This document shows, one piece after another, positions 1-7,644 of a stretch of 38,231 nt of DNA (position 1 is its first letter; each line of letters starts with the position of its first letter). Location of the stretch: assembly GCA_018825665.1 (NCBI GenBank), contig JAHJEG010000014.1:1-38231 (forward strand). The letters are read 5' to 3'. The DNA is from a bacterium (lineage in GTDB: Bacteria; Campylobacterota; Campylobacteria; Campylobacterales; Sulfurimonadaceae). The translations under genes and the position numbers were made by a program. The notes beneath the pieces were generated by a model. The model saw only the letters and a program-made list of their open reading frames with translations. It was not told where the DNA came from and searched no databases.

Positions 1-147
1 AATGTCAAATTAGAATTTTCAAGACAGCTGCTAAAAAGCTGTCGAAACCATCCTCAGCAAAAACTTAAAACACTTTAAGCACCTTAAAAACAAACTGTTT
101 CCACATGCCGATGCCATATCTGCCTCAGATAGCTTCATTCCGGACGA

Positions 148-405
148 CTAGTTGTTTTTTCTTGGTTTTCTTTGGGGCATACATACAAAATATTTTTCAT
201 CAGGCGTATATTTACATGTGCCATTTAGAACATCTCCATGTGGTGTTGTGACCTGACATACAGAATCTGTCGCTTTTCCTTCGCAAATGTCTATAGCCTC
301 TTTTGGAGGTTTGCACTCACTTTTTTCTTGTCCGCGGCATGGGCCTTCATTTGCAAAACTTACTGTCACTGCAATGATGCAGAGTGTAGTGATAAACTTT
401 TTCAT
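148..405 (-). CDS. Small secreted six-cysteine protein of unknown function
   Basis: The protein has 85 residues. Residues 1-18 form a clean signal peptide (MKKF, hydrophobic core, then SFA before NEG), so it should be exported to the periplasm. The mature part is short and polar and carries six cysteines, consistent with three disulfides, around a pattern of the form DIC-x(7)-VC-x-VTTPHGD-x-LNGTC. It ends in a basic tail. I recall similar small proteins with a C-x(n)-C-x(3)-P-x-GD-x(3)-GTC core near CotH genes, but this is memory and not a search result. The gene is monocistronic, lies downstream of the kinase gene in the same direction, and has its own promoter with the operator shared by this locus. 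Function unknown. Confidence 0.7.
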   Translation of the reverse strand: MKKFITTLCIIAVTVSFANEGPCRGQEKSECKPPKEAIDICEGKATDSVCQVTTPHGDVLNGTCKYTPDEKYFVCMPQRKPRKNN

Positions 406-433
406 CTTATAATCCTTTTTTTAAGTTTACAAG

Positions 434-487
434 ATTATAAGATAGGCTTTGAAACATGAATTTAATCCAAAGTAAATGAAAGTAAAT
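434..487 (-). promoter_or_regulatory. Operator and promoter of the six-cysteine protein gene
   Basis: On the plus strand, AAAGTAAATGAAAGTAAAT occupies 469-487. Read on the minus strand it is TTTACTTT repeated with a 10-bp period, as expected for an OmpR-family dimer site. After exactly 29 nt comes TATAAT (complement of 434-439), a perfect -10. The intervening stretch begins GGATTAAATT, identical to the copy in front of the regulator operon. The natural binding protein is the adjacent OmpR-type regulator (inference). Confidence 0.75.
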
Positions 488-491
488 TCTC

Positions 492-1574
492 TTATTTTTT
501 TAAAACAACTTTAAAGATATTTCTTTTTTCCAAATACTCATACTCCAAATGCATACCGTGTAGCTGCAGTATGGTGTTGACTATGTACAGACCAAGCCCC
601 ATTCCGTGGTTTTTTAGTTTTGTATCATTATGAAAAGGTTTAAAGTACGCATGTATCGGATTTTTCAGTTCGTCCCCAAGAGATATGAAATGAAGCTGAT
701 GTTGTTCTTCTTTGATGATTATTTTCGTATCGATCGAATATTTTAATCCATTGTCGATAAGATTTTTTAATGCCATTGCAAAGAGATCTAAATCAACATT
801 TATTTTTTTATCAGAGATGTTCTCACAAAGAATATTGTCGCTGTTCTCAAGCATCAGCATCTCTATGGCTTTTTCTATAGTGCTCGCTAAGGTGTGGCTA
901 TAGATGGTAGGATTGTAGTTTTTTGAAACAATCTGCTCAACCTTAGCAAAGTCGTCTATAAGGAAGTTCAGTTTTTCAAAGATGGTAATAATTCTGTTCT
1001 TTTGTTTCGTATCATCTATAAGTTCGCTAATAATTCTCCCTTTTGCAATAGGGGTTTTGAGTTCATGCATAACTGTTCGTAAAAAAAGCTGTCTTGATTT
1101 TAGTTGATGTTCTGTCGCGTTTATATTTTTTATAATCAAATAGTAAATAAATATAAAAAGCAGCACAACAAAAAGGATTACAAAGAGGTCAATGTAGCTG
1201 CGTTGAACTTTGTTTGTCCGATCTTGAAAAAGCACTCTAAAGTGAGGTGCTCGTATGTGTAGAAAATAGCTGTCATTGAGGCTAAGCAGCTCAAAGCCTT
1301 CTCTTGCAAGCATGGGTTTTCTCGCAGAGCCAAGAATCTGCTCAGGATTTTCAACCTTCTTAAAGCCCAGATTTTGAAAATACTCAATGACTTTATCTTC
1401 GGCCAATCTTTCTTTTTTGACATGCATTGCCAAGCGCTCATAGTTTCGTATCGCGTTCTCATTGGTCTTCATTAATTGCATATGATAAAACGGCACAGCA
1501 GCCAAAATAAGCAAGATAAACAAAAAGACAAATACTACTGTGATCTTTGCTTTGAGAGAGAAAATTAACTTCAT
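492..1574 (-). CDS. Membrane sensor histidine kinase, ArsS-like
   Basis: A 360-residue sensor kinase. The first membrane helix is at about 11-30, followed by a roughly 95-residue periplasmic sensor region without a recognisable domain and a second helix at about 127-148. The HisKA box reads RTVMHELKTPIAKGR with phospho-acceptor His170; this H-E-L-K-T-P-I form is typical of the ArsS-type kinases of Campylobacterota. The ATPase domain follows, with N box NLIDNGLKYS and G box GMGLGLYIV. Its start overlaps the regulator stop by 4 bp, so the two are translationally coupled and surely form one signalling pair. The signal sensed cannot be read from the sequence. HELKTPI resembles the acid-responsive ArsS of Helicobacter, but a role in acid response is not implied. 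Confidence 0.92.
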   Translation of the reverse strand: MKLIFSLKAKITVVFVFLFILLILAAVPFYHMQLMKTNENAIRNYERLAMHVKKERLAEDKVIEYFQNLGFKKVENPEQILGSARKPMLAREGFELLSLNDSYFLHIRAPHFRVLFQDRTNKVQRSYIDLFVILFVVLLFIFIYYLIIKNINATEHQLKSRQLFLRTVMHELKTPIAKGRIISELIDDTKQKNRIITIFEKLNFLIDDFAKVEQIVSKNYNPTIYSHTLASTIEKAIEMLMLENSDNILCENISDKKINVDLDLFAMALKNLIDNGLKYSIDTKIIIKEEQHQLHFISLGDELKNPIHAYFKPFHNDTKLKNHGMGLGLYIVNTILQLHGMHLEYEYLEKRNIFKVVLKK

Positions 1575-2233
1575 TGGGATAGTTTATACCCTAAACCGCG
1601 TATGGAGTGTAAGTACTTTGGATTTTTGGAATCCTCACCAAGTTTACCGCGAAGCCTACCGATAATCACATCTAAACTTTTAGAATAGCTGTCGCTCAAA
1701 CTCTCACAACTCTCAACTATCTGCTCTCTGGAGACCACAGCGTTTGTATTGCTAAGCAGACATAGCATAACTTCGTACTCGGCATGTGTAAGTTCCAAGT
1801 TTTGTTTCTTAAATGTTATCTGTAAGCTGGATTTGTCATAGGTGAAATCACTCTCAACCAGAACTGTGCCACTCTTTTTTATGCGTCTTAAAAGACTCTG
1901 GATAACGGCATACATCTCTTTGGGGTCATAGGGTTTTGGAAGATAATAATCAGCCCCCATCTGTAAGCCCATTATTTTGTCCGTCGAGTCACTTCTGGCA
2001 CTGGAGATGATGATGGGGATATTATATTTTCTTGCTACTTCACTGCAAACTTCCAAACCGTCCATTCCCGGAAGCGTCAAGTCTAAAATAAGTATGTCAT
2101 AGTTGTCAACGCCAGAGCTAAGACCCAAAAAAGGGTCTTGAAAGTTTGTTATTTTAATGTTGTACTTTTCTAAGAACTCTCCCAAAAATAGAGAAAACTC
2201 AGGATCATCTTCAATCATTAAAATATTAACCAT
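1571..2233 (-). CDS. OmpR-family response regulator (partner of the kinase)
   Basis: The protein has 220 residues. The receiver domain spans about 1-115, with acidic pocket E8/D9/D10, phospho-acceptor Asp51 in LILDLTLPGMDG, switch Ser77/Ser78 and Lys100 in LPKPYD. The C-terminal winged helix (about 125-218) ends with the usual SIRGLGYKL wing. It sits 20 bp after the Pro/Gly-rich protein gene and overlaps the kinase gene by 4 bp. Three copies of a 10-bp-phased direct repeat, the layout preferred by this family, lie in front of its own operon, the CotH operon and the six-cysteine gene. It therefore probably activates all three and itself (inference). Confidence 0.95.
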   Translation of the reverse strand: MVNILMIEDDPEFSLFLGEFLEKYNIKITNFQDPFLGLSSGVDNYDILILDLTLPGMDGLEVCSEVARKYNIPIIISSARSDSTDKIMGLQMGADYYLPKPYDPKEMYAVIQSLLRRIKKSGTVLVESDFTYDKSSLQITFKKQNLELTHAEYEVMLCLLSNTNAVVSREQIVESCESLSDSYSKSLDVIIGRLRGKLGEDSKNPKYLHSIRGLGYKLSQ

Positions 2234-2253
2234 ACCTCTTAGCCTTTTAAAAA

Positions 2254-2889
2254 TTATGCGTAGAAAGATATTCTATTATAATTTTGTGGTTTACTGAGTA
2301 TTTCATTCAAAGAATTTACAACACTTTTTTGTATATCATTCTGCGATTCATTTTGAGCATAGGCATCAAGTATGTTCATTACCTCGTTTTTGGCATCATC
2401 TTTTAAGTTTACAATTTGATTTGTGTAATCGAGCAGTGTATTAAAAGAACTAAACATCGAGTCATCATTGTACGGTGAAGATGTTGTGCTTACATTCGTT
2501 GTTGTTGTCTCATCGTCTTCAGATTCTTCCAATAGACTCTCAAGTAAATCGGTAATTGTGGAAAGTTCGTCTATTGAAGGAGGCGGTGGCGGTCCGCCCA
2601 TAGGTTTGCCGCCGCCAGCTTGCCCTGCACCGGCTAAATCACCTACCTTTTTTGCATCAAATCCAGATGCCGACATAGCTTCTGCAAGTGCAGATGAGGG
2701 TTCAATTCCCGCTTCTTGGAAAGCTTTTACTATTGCTGCTGCATCATCAGAAGAGATAGCACCTGCATCGTATTGTGATAAAGTCTCTTCTATTAATGTT
2801 TTTTGCTCTGATGTTAAACCGGCAGATCTTACAGAATTACCAGCGCTTGCCTGATATGTTTGGCTCGAGCCTATTGAACTTATACTCAT
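2254..2889 (-). CDS. Pro/Gly-rich two-domain protein, first gene of the regulator operon
   Basis: The chosen start is the ATG at 2889, where AGGAG stands 6 nt upstream. A longer reading from 2919 has no ribosome site and would run over the -10. This gives 211 residues with a Ser-rich N-terminus (MSISSIGSS) and no signal peptide. Residues 25-85 form an acidic helical domain whose Asp/Ser-rich loops recall EF-hand relatives but lack a full DxDxDG loop. A Gly-rich linker leads to five prolines (100-104), then an acidic Glu/Thr/Ser stretch and a C-terminal helical part. Unknown function. The GGPPPPP tract parallels the PPPPP of the CotH-like protein encoded divergently, hinting at a shared partner. 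It is co-transcribed with the two-component genes. Confidence 0.75.
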   Translation of the reverse strand: MSISSIGSSQTYQASAGNSVRSAGLTSEQKTLIEETLSQYDAGAISSDDAAAIVKAFQEAGIEPSSALAEAMSASGFDAKKVGDLAGAGQAGGGKPMGGPPPPPSIDELSTITDLLESLLEESEDDETTTTNVSTTSSPYNDDSMFSSFNTLLDYTNQIVNLKDDAKNEVMNILDAYAQNESQNDIQKSVVNSLNEILSKPQNYNRISFYA

Positions 2890-2914
2890 AACGAACTCCT
2901 TTGTATTTTCAAGA

Positions 2915-2968
2915 ATCATATATGTTTACTTTAAATAGTAATTTAATCCAAAGTAAATGAAAGTAAAT
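2915..2968 (-). promoter_or_regulatory. Operator and promoter of the regulator operon
   Basis: AAAGTAAATGAAAGTAAAT at 2950-2968 is identical to the copy at 469-487, and the identity extends to 29 bp (2940-2968). On the minus strand, TATGAT (complement of 2915-2920) stands exactly 29 nt from the repeat, as in the other two promoters. Because this drives the operon containing the regulator, it implies autoregulation (inference). Confidence 0.72.
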
Positions 2969-2989
2969 ACAAAAAAGGCACCATTTATG

Positions 2990-3045
2990 GTATTTACTTT
3001 CATTTACTTTGAGTTCAATTTCCATTTGAATCTTTCTTATAGAAT
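2990..3045 (+). promoter_or_regulatory. Operator and promoter of the CotH operon
   Basis: ATTTACTTTCATTTACTTT at 2992-3010 is the exact reverse complement of the other two operators. A degenerate third repeat (GAGTTCAATT) follows. TAGAAT at 3040-3045, one mismatch from the -10 consensus, is again exactly 29 nt downstream. With the divergent operator it forms a perfect 21-bp inverted repeat (2950-2970 against 2990-3010, 19-nt spacer). Confidence 0.72.
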
Positions 3046-3073
3046 TTTTATAAGAAAATCTTAGGAGAGATAG

Positions 3074-4564
3074 ATGAAGAGGAATATCCGGTATACACTA
3101 CTTTTAATAAGTATGTTCTTATTCGCGGCATGTGGAAGTCCGTCAAGTTCTGTATCAGATAATGATTCTGATACACAGAGTGATGTGTTGTTGACGGTAG
3201 ATGATTGGACAGAAGAAACACACAGTAATGATGTTAATCCAAATTTTGCTGAAGTATTCAGTGATACAGAAGTAAAAAGATTGGATATAGTAATCTCAAG
3301 TGAATACTGGCAAAGTATGCTTGCCAATATGACGGAAATGTATGGTGAATTTGGAAGTATAAACCAAAATGAAGTGCCAACGCAAAATCCTGCCGATGGT
3401 GCCGTTCTTCCTCCACCCCCTCCCGGTGATATTCCCACAACTAATGAAATACCAACTCTGCTTAGTAGTGATGAAGATCCTATTTTTGTTCCTGCTGAAG
3501 TTTACTATAATGGAATACAGTGGTATAAAGTAGGTGTAAGATTCAAAGGAAATTCTAGTTTGCAAACGGCTTGGGAACAAGGTGTATTAAAACTCTCTTT
3601 TAAATTAGATTTTGACGAATATGAAGACAGCTATCCGCAAATAAAAAATCAAAGATTTTATGGATTTAAGAAATTTAGTTTAAAAAACAATTATGATGAT
3701 CACGCATTAGTAAGAGAAAAAGTGGCTGCAGATGTCTTTAGAAGTGCCGGTTTAGCAGTATCAAATACCGCATTTTATACTGTATATATTGACCATGGAA
3801 ACGGAGCTGAGTATTTTGGACTTTATACATTGGTTGAAGAGATTGATGATACTCTAATCGATACACAGTTTATAAGCGGTGATGGGAATCTTTATAAACC
3901 TGAGGAGGGAAGTGCAACTTTCATTGAAGGCACTTTTAGCAGTGATGATTTTGAAAAGAAAACAAATGAAGATGATGCAGACTACTCAGATATAGAAGCA
4001 CTTTTTGCAGCATTACATGACATAACAAGAACTACAGATGCACCGACTTGGAGGGCGAATCTTGAAGCAGTCTTTGATGTAGATACATTTTTAAAATATC
4101 TTGCAGTCAATGGAGTGATTCAAAACGGGGACACTTATGGACTAATGGCACATAATTATTATTTATATAATAATCCTGCAAATAAAAAATTAACATGGAT
4201 ACCTTGGGATAATAATGAAGCACTCCAAGATGGTAAAATGGGTGGAGCACTAGCACTTGATTTTTCAAATCTTGCAGATGAAAGTTGGCCGTTAATAGCT
4301 AAAATATATGCAGATGCGACATATAAAGCACAATATAATAAATATGTAGAAGATACGATTACTGCTTATTTTAACAGTGACAACATGCAATCAACTTATA
4401 CTGCTTATGCATCTCTCATTGAAGCATATGCAGTTACCGAAAGAGAAGGGTTTAGCTTTTTAGACACAACAAACATTAGTATAGATTTTGAAAATGCGAT
4501 AGATATATTAAAGACACATGCTTTGACTCGTAAAACTGTTGCCCAATCATATTTGGAGCAATAA
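3074..4564 (+). CDS. CotH-like kinase-fold lipoprotein
   Basis: A 496-residue protein with a lipoprotein signal peptide (FLFAAC, lipid on Cys20), so it is membrane-anchored outside the cytoplasm. A Pro-rich linker has PPPPP at 113-117. The body matches the CotH family: VGVRFKGNSSL, then FKKFSLKNNYDDHALVREK with a conserved Lys, Asn and Asp, then AADVFRSAGL, the YFGLYTLVEEID block, NLYKPE, and late WIPWDNNEAL with metal-binding acidic residues. CotH proteins are protein kinases first known from Bacillus spore coats. The bacterial lipoprotein forms have unknown targets. AGGAG lies just before the ATG. It is the first gene of a three-gene operon and is controlled by the shared operator. Family confidence is high, function low. 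Confidence 0.85.
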   Translation: MKRNIRYTLLLISMFLFAACGSPSSSVSDNDSDTQSDVLLTVDDWTEETHSNDVNPNFAEVFSDTEVKRLDIVISSEYWQSMLANMTEMYGEFGSINQNEVPTQNPADGAVLPPPPPGDIPTTNEIPTLLSSDEDPIFVPAEVYYNGIQWYKVGVRFKGNSSLQTAWEQGVLKLSFKLDFDEYEDSYPQIKNQRFYGFKKFSLKNNYDDHALVREKVAADVFRSAGLAVSNTAFYTVYIDHGNGAEYFGLYTLVEEIDDTLIDTQFISGDGNLYKPEEGSATFIEGTFSSDDFEKKTNEDDADYSDIEALFAALHDITRTTDAPTWRANLEAVFDVDTFLKYLAVNGVIQNGDTYGLMAHNYYLYNNPANKKLTWIPWDNNEALQDGKMGGALALDFSNLADESWPLIAKIYADATYKAQYNKYVEDTITAYFNSDNMQSTYTAYASLIEAYAVTEREGFSFLDTTNISIDFENAIDILKTHALTRKTVAQSYLEQ

Positions 4565-4568
4565 GTAC

Positions 4569-6059
4569 ATGATGATTGAGAATGGAATCATTAAAAATGC
4601 AACAATTGAGAATAAAAAAAAAGAGGCAGATAAATCAAAATTAACGGGTACATACTTTAGAAATGGTTTAAAATCAAATCTTGACTTAACAACATTGGCA
4701 GATACAAAAGCTGGGATTTTGATATCTGTCAATGGATTTATTTTAACTGTTGTGATGACAGCATCTGGATTTGTCATACAAAATGCGATGATGAATATCG
4801 TATTTGCTTCTATCATAGTAACAGCACTTTTTTCTATTGTTTTTGCAGTATTTGCCATACGACCAAGATCAAAAGATAAGCTAATAAGAAAAATGAGTGT
4901 GGAAGAGTATTCATCTTTACTATTTTATGGGGATATGGCAGATCTGCACCCAAAAGACTTTTTACATGAAACAAAAAAAACTGTGAAATCATCTAAAAAA
5001 TCTATAATACACCTCACCACCCATCTGCATATCTTGGGATTAGAGATAAAGAAAAAATATTTTTGGTTAAAACAGGCGTATACCTTCTTTTCCATAGGAC
5101 TTGTTGTGAGCGTAACACTTGCTGTATATGGATTGATATTTATAGAGCAAACTCCATTCAACAAAATATCAACAGGGAATATCTCTTATAAAAAAGGGCA
5201 GTTTGAAAATATTTTTGAACCATCAGGTGTAGTACAGCTTCCAGACGGGAAAGTTCTCATTGCCGAGGATGAATCCAAAGCATATTTGAGTATCGCAAAT
5301 ATAGATTCAAATGGATATCTAAGTGAAATAGGCAAGCTTGATATGTTAAAGAAAACAAAAAATATCTTCAAAAACAGCATTGATGATTTAGAGGCTATGA
5401 CAAATAACGGCAATACGGTATATGCCATAACATCTCACAGTACAACTTCAGAAAATAGATTTGATCCTTCAAGAAATAAGCTTATTCGTTTTGAATACAA
5501 AAACGAAAGATTAGAAAATCTTCTGATTTATACACATTTAAAAGAGGATATTTTTACTCACTTTCCAGAATTATTCAAGGCTTCAAGCTTTAAGGCAAAT
5601 GCATTCAACATTGAAGGTTTGTCATTTGATAAAGACAAAGGCACTCTTTTGGTAGGACTCAGGTCTCCGCTCATGAAACAAGAAGCAATCTTAATAGAGA
5701 TAAAAAATCCAAACGAAATTTTTGTTGATGGAGTAAAACCCTTATTCTTGGAGCCGCTTTTTCTTAATCTCAATAATCAAGGGATTAGAGATATGGCGTA
5801 TGATGAAATTAAAAAAGGATTTTGGATTGTTGCCGGTTCATCAAGCGATAGAGACGGTTCATCATTTACATTGTGGTTTTTAGATAAACAAAAAAAGAGC
5901 ACAACAGAGATTACAAATATACCAAAGATTGGTTTTGCAGAGGGCATAAGTATAGTGAAAAACACCAGAGGGCAAGTAAAACTGCTCATTGTGGAAGATA
6001 ATGGAAAAAAACCAAACAAAGTTGCAAACTATATAACAATTGACAAGGAGAGTTTATGA
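4569..6059 (+). CDS. Membrane protein: PycTM (DUF5706)-like domain fused to a DUF3616-like propeller
   Basis: The start is ATG 4569, preceded by GGAG at 4555-4558 inside the end of the CotH gene; an in-frame ATG at 4539 is less likely. The protein has 497 residues. The first 190 match the Pycsar effector membrane domain: YFRN, SNLDLTTLADTKAGILISVN entering helix 1 (about 49-68), helix 2 (about 78-97), FYGDMADLHPKDFL, LGLEIKKKYFWLKQAY, and helix 3 (about 171-191). Residues about 205-495 look like DUF3616/SdiA-regulated-type propellers: DDLEAM, ITSHS, FNIEGLSFD, LLVGLRSPL, GIRDMAYD and GFAEGISIV. Three helices would put the propeller in the periplasm (inference). No cyclase gene is nearby, so immunity is not established. 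The end overlaps the porin gene by 4 bp (ATGA). Confidence 0.7.
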   Translation: MMIENGIIKNATIENKKKEADKSKLTGTYFRNGLKSNLDLTTLADTKAGILISVNGFILTVVMTASGFVIQNAMMNIVFASIIVTALFSIVFAVFAIRPRSKDKLIRKMSVEEYSSLLFYGDMADLHPKDFLHETKKTVKSSKKSIIHLTTHLHILGLEIKKKYFWLKQAYTFFSIGLVVSVTLAVYGLIFIEQTPFNKISTGNISYKKGQFENIFEPSGVVQLPDGKVLIAEDESKAYLSIANIDSNGYLSEIGKLDMLKKTKNIFKNSIDDLEAMTNNGNTVYAITSHSTTSENRFDPSRNKLIRFEYKNERLENLLIYTHLKEDIFTHFPELFKASSFKANAFNIEGLSFDKDKGTLLVGLRSPLMKQEAILIEIKNPNEIFVDGVKPLFLEPLFLNLNNQGIRDMAYDEIKKGFWIVAGSSSDRDGSSFTLWFLDKQKKSTTEITNIPKIGFAEGISIVKNTRGQVKLLIVEDNGKKPNKVANYITIDKESL

Positions 6060-7192
6060 AAAGAGTGTTTATACCAATTTTAATATGCGGCATCAATCTA
6101 TTTGCATACGATATGGACTATAAATATGACTTTGGCGGTCGTCTGGAATACGATATAGGTCAAATCGAGACGGCGGATGAAAAGTATAACGAATTTGCAT
6201 TAAGGAGAGCGAGAATATCTCATAAAGGATCATTCTATGGTAAATCTCTCTTTTATGAACTTGAGGTTGATCTTGCAAATTTCGGTGATGGCAATAAAGA
6301 AAATGATGAAGCGGAATATAAAGATAATTATATAGGGCATAAAAATAAAGTGGACTATCTGGATTTAAGCTATAGAATAAAAGTGGGAAATATAAAAGTC
6401 CCGTTTTCTTTTGATTCTTATGCGGGATCTAAAAATAGTACATTTATGGAAAGTCCTCTAACGGATACACTTACCCAAAATAGAAAAATCGGTATTGAGA
6501 CTCTCTTTTTTAAAAAAGATAAAAACCAAAGAATAAATTTGTTTTTAGGAACTTTTATCAATTCAATCGATGAAACAAATGACGGTGAAGAGCAAAAAAC
6601 AAGATATGCAATTAAAACTACATATGAGTATAAATTTGCAAAAAATCATATTTTTCATTTTGGGGCTTCATATCTTTATTCTGATATAGATGGGGATAAT
6701 GTAAAATATAGCCAAGAAGCTGAGTCAAATTTGATACGAGATAAATATGTATCAACAAAAGTAAAAAATGTCATTATTACAAAAGACAGCGCATTGGAAG
6801 CCTTATATATCAATAATTCATTTCATTTTCAAGCAGAATATATTCAAAGCGAAGTAGATGCCCAAAGTGATGATTATACTTTTAACGGATATTATGCACA
6901 AGTTGGATATTTTTTATTTGGAAGTTCAAAGACATACAAGCAATCTAGTGCAAATTTCAGTGCTAATAAAATTATTGATAACGAAGTTGAAATTGCTTTT
7001 AGATATTCATTTGTAGATTTAAATGATAAAGACGAGCAAGGTGGAACGCAAAAAGATTATAACTTTGCATTAAATTGGTATATAAGCAAAAATCTAAAAT
7101 TAATGGCTAATTATATTCAGGCGTATCCCCTCAGTGATACGTATAATGGTGACTTCAATCTGTTTCAAGCAAGAACAGTCATTAGTTTTTAA
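6056..7192 (+). CDS. OprP/OprO-type outer-membrane porin
   Basis: A 378-residue protein with an N-terminal signal peptide (residues 1-18, ending LFAYD). The body is made of alternating beta-strand-like segments and ends in a terminal phenylalanine (RTVISF), the usual recognition signal of outer-membrane barrels. Landmarks of the phosphate/polyphosphate-selective porin family are visible: LRRARISHKGSFYGK near residues 48-62, KVGNIKVPFSFDSY, STFMESPLTDTL and NRKIGIETLF. It is the third gene of the CotH operon and overlaps the previous gene by ATGA, so its synthesis is coupled to that of the PycTM/propeller protein. Whether it passes phosphate, polyphosphate or something else cannot be read from the sequence. 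Confidence 0.8.
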   Translation: MKRVFIPILICGINLFAYDMDYKYDFGGRLEYDIGQIETADEKYNEFALRRARISHKGSFYGKSLFYELEVDLANFGDGNKENDEAEYKDNYIGHKNKVDYLDLSYRIKVGNIKVPFSFDSYAGSKNSTFMESPLTDTLTQNRKIGIETLFFKKDKNQRINLFLGTFINSIDETNDGEEQKTRYAIKTTYEYKFAKNHIFHFGASYLYSDIDGDNVKYSQEAESNLIRDKYVSTKVKNVIITKDSALEALYINNSFHFQAEYIQSEVDAQSDDYTFNGYYAQVGYFLFGSSKTYKQSSANFSANKIIDNEVEIAFRYSFVDLNDKDEQGGTQKDYNFALNWYISKNLKLMANYIQAYPLSDTYNGDFNLFQARTVISF

Positions 7193-7282
7193 TTATTTTG
7201 TAAAGTCTCCTATTGCTGTAGGAATGTTCTATGGTATCATTAAACAAAGATAGCGCATAAATAGAGTGAGGAAAGTGAATAT

Positions 7283-7432
7283 ATGACAGTATCTATAGGT
7301 CTTGTGTTCAAAAATGCACAATCTATTGTAAGTGATAATGCCTGCTATAAAGAAACAGATGATCTTTTGTATATTGCCAAAAGAGATGGACGTAACAGAG
7401 TTGTATTAAATCAAGATGCAAAAACCACCTAG
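7283..7432 (+). pseudogene. Remnant of a diguanylate cyclase (C-terminal end of GGDEF domain)
   Basis: An open frame of 49 codons encodes MTVSIGLVF, then TDDLLYIAKRDGRNRVVL, then a stop. This is the last part of a GGDEF domain: the S-I-G strand and the final helix with A-K-x-D-G-R-N-R. The catalytic GGDEF loop and everything before it are missing, and no upstream reading frame continues the homology. It resembles the end of the intact cyclase at 32296-33216 (SIGVA, ALYRAKDEGRNRVFL). Likely a dead fragment left by a deletion. The gap 7193-7644 otherwise holds only a palindrome and a promoter. Confidence 0.75.
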
Positions 7433-7557
7433 GAGCTCTTGCCCTTAGTAAAAAATTATATGATTTACAAATAGCATACAGATTCTTTTCAAAAAAGTAA
7501 GCATTATATAGTAAAGCTTTCCATTTTCTCTTTAGTTTTTGATTAAACACATTACCT

Positions 7558-7590
7558 TAAATAGATGTTAAATTATTTCACATCTATTTA
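7558..7590. promoter_or_regulatory. Perfect 11-bp palindrome, likely operator
   Basis: TAAATAGATGT (7558-7568) and ACATCTATTTA (7580-7590) are perfect inverted repeats with an 11-nt AT-rich spacer. They lie just upstream of a likely -10 (TATACT, near 7602) and about 55 bp before the ATG of the Hsp20-like protein gene. No run of T follows, so it looks more like a protein-binding site than a terminator. Confidence 0.45.
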
Positions 7591-7644
7591 CCAAACGAAT
7601 TTATACTTTAAATGTAAAAATTATTCTCTAAAAAGGAGTTTTGT

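Noticed and set aside
35-151. A plus-strand frame reading KAVETILSKNLKHFKHLKNKLFPHADAI and ending in TAG at 149-151
   Set aside because: It could be the decayed 3' end of a gene entering from the left, but stops at 11 and 32 cut the frame, there is no start, and it overlaps the six-cysteine gene end. Too weak to list.
4547-6019. Several long minus-strand frames antisense to the PycTM/propeller gene
   Set aside because: They lack ribosome sites and recognisable protein features; the plus strand has clear domain homology throughout.
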